Of a DNA stretch of 10,928 nt, positions 7,241 through 10,928 are shown one piece after another (within the stretch, counting starts at the first letter, position 1; every line of letters starts with the position of its first letter). The position numbers and the translations under genes were made by a program. Under the pieces are notes generated by a model that made no database searches, was not told the DNA's origin, and saw only the letters and a list, made by a program, of their open reading frames with translations. The stretch is from JAJZXY01 sp046706185 (lineage in GTDB: Archaea > Thermoplasmatota > Thermoplasmata > Sysuiplasmatales > Sysuiplasmataceae), in NCBI GenBank assembly GCA_046706185.1, contig JBJKPR010000037.1:1-10928 (forward strand), written 5' to 3'.

Positions 7241-7314
7241 CGCTACCGCAGAGGTAGGTCGGCGGCGGCTGCAACAGAATATGCGGAAAGCCAGGGTGGT
7301 GGAATTTCGGGGAA

Positions 7315-7323
7315 TTAATAAAT
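7315..7323 (+). promoter_or_regulatory. TATA box of the glycosyltransferase operon
   Basis: TTAATAAAT centred at 7319 is 29 nt before the ATG at 7348. With the usual archaeal TATA-to-start spacing of about 25-27 nt, transcription would begin within a few bases of the ATG, giving a leaderless or almost leaderless mRNA. No Shine-Dalgarno sequence precedes this ATG, which fits. Confidence 0.5.
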
Positions 7324-7347
7324 CCGTACCTGATAAGGTATACAGAC

Positions 7348-8283
7348 ATGCCCGAGCACTGCTTCACGCTAGGGATATGCGCGACAGATGACATGAACAA
7401 CATTACACGGCTCATGGAGAGGGTCTCGAACGAGGTGCTTCCCCTCGACTGCCGTATATGCGATATTGTGATTGTTGTGAGCGGGAGCACAGACGGGACG
7501 GACATGTTTGTGAGTTCATACTTTTCCTCATTACAGAAAACTGTGATACTCGAGGAGGAGAGGAAGGGCAAGTCAGAGGCAGTGAACAGGATTATATGCT
7601 GCATGAAGGGGAGGAGCCTCATACTGGTAAACGGGGACGCGCTTCCGGATTCCGGCTCCATTGCACTTATGATGGAGAGCATGAAAAGCACAGACTGCTC
7701 TGTAGTATGCGCAGTGCCGATACCCGCGGATTCGAGAGCAACAGCACTTGTGAGACACATTTCAGCATTCCTGTGGGGGCTGCACAACAATACTATGGCT
7801 GCTCTTCAAGCTCGAGGGGAAAAGATACACCTGTCGGATGAGATGATCGGTTTGAACCCACAGGCGCTTATACCCTTGCCCGAAGGGACAGTGAACGACG
7901 GAGCGTACATCGCGGCCAGGGCACAGCAGTACGGTCAGAAGGTCTCCTTCTGCAGGGGCGCCAGCGTAAGGGTCTCGATCCCGACCGGGCTCCATGGTTT
8001 CTTTTCGCAGAGGAGAAGAATACTCTTCGGCCACATGCTGGTAAGGGAGATGTCCCGCTCACCCCCGGCAACGGTGGAGTTCAAGTTTCTAGAGAGGCCG
8101 CTGCTCTGCCTTGGGATACTTCTCAGGAGCCTGAAGGAACACCCTGAGGGCATAATGGTCCTTCCCTGCATTCTGGCCGTCGAATTTCTTGCCCTAGCAG
8201 CTGCACTGATGGACAGGAAGAACGGGGCAAGCACTCATGTGGTCTGGACAAGAGTTGAGAATGCGTCATGGAGGAGGGTATGA
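7348..8283 (+). CDS. GT2-family glycosyltransferase with C-terminal membrane segment
   Basis: Protein of 311 residues with a GT-A Rossmann-like fold that would transfer a sugar from a nucleotide- or dolichyl-linked donor to an unknown acceptor. Visible motifs are CATDDMNN (11-18), nucleotide-binding SGSTDGT (45-51), EEERKGKSEAVN (69-80) as in GT2 EGKGxAxN loops, D97 in LVNGDALPD in the place of the metal-binding DxD, ND at 183-184 where GT2 enzymes carry the ED acceptor-base motif, and QRRRI at 221-225 matching the QxxRW-like region. A hydrophobic stretch at about 265-288 could anchor the protein to the membrane. Classical DxD is reduced to a single Asp, and the catalytic base is Asp rather than the ED pair. 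Donor and acceptor cannot be named. It shares ATGA with the downstream nucleotidyltransferase gene, so the two products are probably made together. Confidence 0.87.
   Translation: MPEHCFTLGICATDDMNNITRLMERVSNEVLPLDCRICDIVIVVSGSTDGTDMFVSSYFSSLQKTVILEEERKGKSEAVNRIICCMKGRSLILVNGDALPDSGSIALMMESMKSTDCSVVCAVPIPADSRATALVRHISAFLWGLHNNTMAALQARGEKIHLSDEMIGLNPQALIPLPEGTVNDGAYIAARAQQYGQKVSFCRGASVRVSIPTGLHGFFSQRRRILFGHMLVREMSRSPPATVEFKFLERPLLCLGILLRSLKEHPEGIMVLPCILAVEFLALAAALMDRKNGASTHVVWTRVENASWRRV
8270..8274 (+). promoter_or_regulatory. Ribosome-binding site inside the glycosyltransferase end
   Basis: GGAGG, 5 nt before the ATG at 8280. It lies inside the last codons of the upstream gene and decides between the ATG at 8268 (no upstream site, same frame, four extra residues) and the ATG at 8280 in favour of 8280. 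Confidence 0.7.
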
Positions 8284-9176
8284 GCGAAATAGGCTTCCCA
8301 GATAGTCAGGACACTGGTATTCTCTCTGAGCTGGGGCATTCGGCAGCATTCGGGGGGGTCATGGACAGGGATGAGGCATTGAAATGGTCCTGGTCAGAAA
8401 ACAGGGATGGAAAAATCTCTGCCTCTCTCGACAGGCTTCTGGGAAACGGCAGCATAATGGAAAAGGAGGGCTTTCTGACATTGGCGGGCATGGAGCATCT
8501 GTTCCTAGAAGGGGCAGAAAGGAGGACCGCTGCAAGAAAAGGCCTTCTCCTGGGTCTTTCGTTCATCGAGAAGCTGAGAGACCTCTGTCCTGAATTGCTG
8601 CTTGGGGGAGTAAGTGGTTCGGTATCATACGGAAGCTCCGCCACGGGAGACGATGTTGACATTATCATGATAACAGAGAACGGCACCCTCTGGAAAGTGC
8701 TGAAATGTGCACTGCTTGAGGCGCGACGAATCAGAAGGGCCCGACCCGATTTGCCCATACTGTGCCTGAGCTACTGCATGGATGCAGGCCCATTTTCTGA
8801 AGAGGCACTAAACCACCGAAGCAGGCTTTTCGCCAGGGATTTTCTGAGGATGAAAACTGGCGTCGGAAGAGCGTTTTACGTGCGGACACTGAAGGAATGT
8901 TCATGGATGAGGGATTTTTATCCAGCGGTCTACGACGAGAGACTTAACGACGCTCCAGTTCTGGAAGACAAGGGCGATATCAGGCCGCGTAGGACATGGA
9001 ACGGCATCACCTACATCACCTTGGGAAGCTACCTGATGCTGGCGGCGCACGTGAGGAATTCCCGTTTCAGGCGGCAGGGCAACGAACACTCGGCGTTCAA
9101 GGCTGTGATTGCCGGGGACAGGTGCATTTATGTATCCGACAAGTGGAAAAGTCTTGAGGAAAGCCTGACAATATGA
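8280..9176 (+). CDS. Winged-helix plus nucleotidyltransferase-like protein (Pol beta superfamily)
   Basis: Protein of 298 residues. An N-terminal winged-helix-like region (about 30-75, SLDRLLGNGSIMEKEGFLTL) leads into a nucleotidyltransferase core with SGSVSYGSSATGDDVDIIM (112-130): GS at 113-114 and acidic pair D125/D127 match the G-S...D-x-D signature. Next come LPILCLSYCMD (158-168), corresponding to the LCxNY region of the family, and LFARDFLRMKTGVGRAFY with CSWMRDFYP (183-214), matching the helical C-terminal half. Such proteins are known in bacteria and archaea without an assigned substrate; transfer of a nucleotide to a small molecule or protein is an inference. ATGA overlap with the GT2 gene and a GGAGG site give tight coupling, hinting at a shared glycan or lipid pathway. 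Third-acid identity cannot be settled by eye. Confidence 0.85.
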   Translation: MSEIGFPDSQDTGILSELGHSAAFGGVMDRDEALKWSWSENRDGKISASLDRLLGNGSIMEKEGFLTLAGMEHLFLEGAERRTAARKGLLLGLSFIEKLRDLCPELLLGGVSGSVSYGSSATGDDVDIIMITENGTLWKVLKCALLEARRIRRARPDLPILCLSYCMDAGPFSEEALNHRSRLFARDFLRMKTGVGRAFYVRTLKECSWMRDFYPAVYDERLNDAPVLEDKGDIRPRRTWNGITYITLGSYLMLAAHVRNSRFRRQGNEHSAFKAVIAGDRCIYVSDKWKSLEESLTI

Positions 9177-9255
9177 AATACTGTCGATCGGGCTCGCAAA
9201 CTGACAATGCAAGAGCAATTGATTTCAGTAATAGATTTGCAGTGTGAAAACGTCC

Positions 9256-9263
9256 TTTTTTTT
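9256..9263 (+). terminator. Possible poly-T terminator of the GT2/nucleotidyltransferase operon
   Basis: Run of eight T on the plus strand about 80 nt after the nucleotidyltransferase stop and 12 nt before the TATA box of the glutamine synthetase gene. Archaeal transcription commonly ends at such tracts. No strong hairpin precedes it. Confidence 0.4.
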
Positions 9264-9274
9264 ATGTGAAATGG

Positions 9275-9281
9275 TTAAATA
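9275..9281 (+). promoter_or_regulatory. TATA box of the glutamine synthetase gene
   Basis: TTAAATA, with an A/G-rich element just upstream. Transcription would begin near 9304, leaving a leader of about 19 nt with GGTG (9312-9315) 7 nt before the ATG at 9323. This rules out the in-frame ATG at 9266, which lies upstream of the box. Confidence 0.55.
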
Positions 9282-9322
9282 CAGAGAGGAAAATCGGTTC
9301 ATTCATCGTTGGGTGCCTGTAT

Positions 9323-10774
9323 ATGAAGAAATCACATTTTACTGCAGCAGATGCGCTTGCAAGCCTGGAAAAGGATGGTGTCAGATGGGTAGATCTGCAT
9401 TTCACAGACCTTGTCGGGGGATTACAGCACATTACACTTCCTGCCTCAACATTCACAGAGGGCAGCTTCAGACATGGACTGAACAAACTCGACGGGTCAA
9501 GCATCAAGGGGTTCAAGGAAATACACGAGTCAGACATGGTCATGAAACCCGATCCATCCACCTACGCGATACTGCCCTTCTATCCACCCGAGCAAAAAAC
9601 CGCGAGGTTCATTGTTGACATATATGAAGGAGATCACAAGGGCAGGTTTTCAAGAGACCCGAGATTCATTGCGGAGAAGGCAGTTTCATTCGCTAGGGAC
9701 AACGGATTTGATTCCACATTCTGGGGACCGGAGCCGGAATTCTTTGTCTTTGACGGCATAAAGGTCACGCCGACACCACTCAGTGCCAGGGATGCATGGG
9801 CGGGGTCGGGTTACGAGATAGTGTCCAGGGAGTCGCCATGGTATAATGACAGCGGCAAGGAGATACCCATCCGTTTCAAGGAAGGGTACTATCCTGCGCC
9901 CCCACAGGATACGCTTGCAGACTACAGGAACGAAGCTTCAGCCATCCTCATGGACAACTTCGGCGTGATGATTGACGCCCACCACCATGAGGTGGCGACT
10001 GCTGGGCAGTGTGAGTTGAATATACACTATGACGAGCTTGTTCCCACTGCAGACAATGTCATCACGATGAAGTATGTCCTGAAGAACGTCGCTAGGAAAA
10101 TGGGCAAGGTGTGCACATGGATGCCAAAACCAGTTTTCGGCGACAACGCGTCAGGCATGCACGTGCACCAGAGCCTCTGGAGCTCCGGGAAGAACACCTT
10201 CTATGATGCCTCTGACGAGTACGCGGAGCTCAGCCAGATGGGCAGGTATTACATCGGCGGACTCATGGAACATGCAAGGGCCCTCTGCGCGATCACAAAC
10301 CCGACGACAAACTCATACAGGAGGCTTGTCCCCGGATATGAAGCACCTGTTTTCATTGCGTGGAGCAAGAGAAACAGATCCGCGAACATAAGGATTCCAA
10401 TGTATGAAAGAGGGGAAGAGAACAGCAAGAGGCTCGAGTACAGGACACCCGACCCGAGCGCGAACATCTACCTTGCAGAGGCTGCTATGCTTGCAGCAGG
10501 TATAGACGGAATAAAGAAGAAGATAGACCCGGGAAACCCCGTTGACAGGGACATATACAAGCTTGCTGAGATTGACAGGAGGGAGCTTGGCATACGGGAA
10601 CTGCCGGGGAGCCTCAAGGAAAGTGTCGAGGAGCTCGAAGCGGACCACGATTTCCTGCTGCCTGTATTCACAAAGGACCTGATTGAGCGGCACATAGAGA
10701 TGAAGAAGGAGGAATTCCTGAATGTGGCGCTCAGGACAACACCCTACGAGGTATACAGGTACATGGACGTTTAG
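9323..10774 (+). CDS. glnA: Glutamine synthetase, type I
   Basis: Cytoplasmic enzyme that makes glutamine from glutamate, ammonia and ATP; the usual entry point of ammonium into metabolism. With the start at 9323 it has 483 residues, slightly longer than the roughly 440-470 of most type I enzymes. N-terminal beta-grasp domain (about 10-105, including FTDLVGGLQHITLP). Active-site motifs are metal ligands E137 and E139 (GPEPEFF), E223 (HHHEVA), E231 (GQCELN), H280 (SGMHVHQS), the flexible-loop E340 in LVPGYEAPVF, and substrate/ATP residues in KRNRSANIRIP (349-359) and YRTPD (373-377). The site of bacterial adenylylation keeps Tyr (Y412 in DIYKLAEIDRREL), but the surrounding proline-acidic recognition sequence is absent, so adenylylation is unlikely. 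Own TATA box; last gene in the window. An in-frame ATG at 9266 is excluded by promoter position. The link to nitrogen status is expected from the family and is not visible here. Confidence 0.98.
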   Translation: MKKSHFTAADALASLEKDGVRWVDLHFTDLVGGLQHITLPASTFTEGSFRHGLNKLDGSSIKGFKEIHESDMVMKPDPSTYAILPFYPPEQKTARFIVDIYEGDHKGRFSRDPRFIAEKAVSFARDNGFDSTFWGPEPEFFVFDGIKVTPTPLSARDAWAGSGYEIVSRESPWYNDSGKEIPIRFKEGYYPAPPQDTLADYRNEASAILMDNFGVMIDAHHHEVATAGQCELNIHYDELVPTADNVITMKYVLKNVARKMGKVCTWMPKPVFGDNASGMHVHQSLWSSGKNTFYDASDEYAELSQMGRYYIGGLMEHARALCAITNPTTNSYRRLVPGYEAPVFIAWSKRNRSANIRIPMYERGEENSKRLEYRTPDPSANIYLAEAAMLAAGIDGIKKKIDPGNPVDRDIYKLAEIDRRELGIRELPGSLKESVEELEADHDFLLPVFTKDLIERHIEMKKEEFLNVALRTTPYEVYRYMDV

Positions 10775-10928
10775 GTCTCCTGAAGCTGAGGGGTACATTC
10801 ACAGTATCTCCGAATAGGATCGTGATGAAAGTACGAGGATCGTCGTGATAATGCTCCAAACTCGATGTTTTGCCTGATTCCATCCACACCGGCCGATTTC
10901 CTTATTACGTTCCTTCAGAGTCACACAC
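10775..10928. other. Terminal stretch after glutamine synthetase, no convincing gene
   Basis: These 154 nt contain a short direct repeat (AGGATCGT at 10817-10824 and 10836-10843) and no obvious terminator. On the minus strand a frame is open from the window edge (10927) to a stop at 10799-10801, 42 codons including KERNKEIGRCGWNQAKHRVW. It could be the end of a gene, perhaps a decayed transposase, or chance; an open run of that length is not rare. Confidence 0.3.

Noticed and set aside
7200..7790. Minus-strand frame of 196 codons across the GT2 start and the divergent promoter
   Set aside because: It overlaps the better supported GT2 coding region and UPF0201 promoter, with Ser/Pro/Leu-rich shadow composition and no family signature.
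9221..9242. Near-repeat GATTTcAG / GATTTgcAG upstream of the glutamine synthetase promoter as a nitrogen-regulator site
   Set aside because: Imperfect, A/T-rich and not matched to a regulator I can name; likely chance.
10817..10843. Direct repeat AGGATCGT as a CRISPR or attachment-site candidate
   Set aside because: Only two 8-nt copies 19 nt apart; no array structure, integrase or tRNA nearby.

Overview
The window looks like ordinary chromosomal DNA from a euryarchaeal-type archaeon, most likely a member of the Thermoplasmata or a close relative. Direct signs are a Cdc48/VAT AAA+ ATPase, two protein families known as archaeal (COG1395 HTH regulators and UPF0201/COG1931), TATA boxes with little or no 5' leader, heavy use of AGG (Arg) and ATA (Ile) codons, and ribosome-binding sites of both GGAG and GGTG type. 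The lineage is an inference from gene content; there is no rRNA or marker phylogeny to test it. Coding density is very high. I see no tRNA or rRNA, CRISPR array, complete insertion sequence or phage gene.

Layout. Bases 1-2937 (+): a tightly packed three-gene run with the 3' part of a cdc48-type unfoldase gene, a COG1395 HTH regulator 5 nt downstream, and a small TraB-like protein overlapping that by ATGA. Bases 2942-4288 (-): a class III PLP aminotransferase, convergent with the previous run (4 nt between stop codons). Bases 4289-4507: a compact bidirectional promoter region. Bases 4508-6001 (+): a multi-pass CPBP-family membrane protease with a zinc ribbon at each end. Bases 6002-7194 (-): a two-gene operon, UPF0201 then a xylose-isomerase-like TIM-barrel protein, coupled by ATGA; its end abuts the protease stop with no spacer. 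Bases 7195-7347: a second divergent promoter region. Bases 7348-9176 (+): a GT2 glycosyltransferase and a winged-helix nucleotidyltransferase-like protein, coupled by ATGA. Bases 9323-10774 (+): type I glutamine synthetase with its own promoter. Bases 10775-10928: no convincing gene.

How the genes relate. Most are housekeeping functions: protein unfolding, regulation, amino-acid and nitrogen metabolism. The links best supported by the sequence are three translationally coupled pairs: COG1395 regulator/TraB-like, UPF0201/TIM barrel, and GT2/nucleotidyltransferase. Of these, the GT2/nucleotidyltransferase pair and the TraB-like protein that lacks both GxxH motifs are the least explained. I found no clear sign of a new defence or mobile system. 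The most useful observations concern start-site corrections, gene coupling and unusual domain arrangements.
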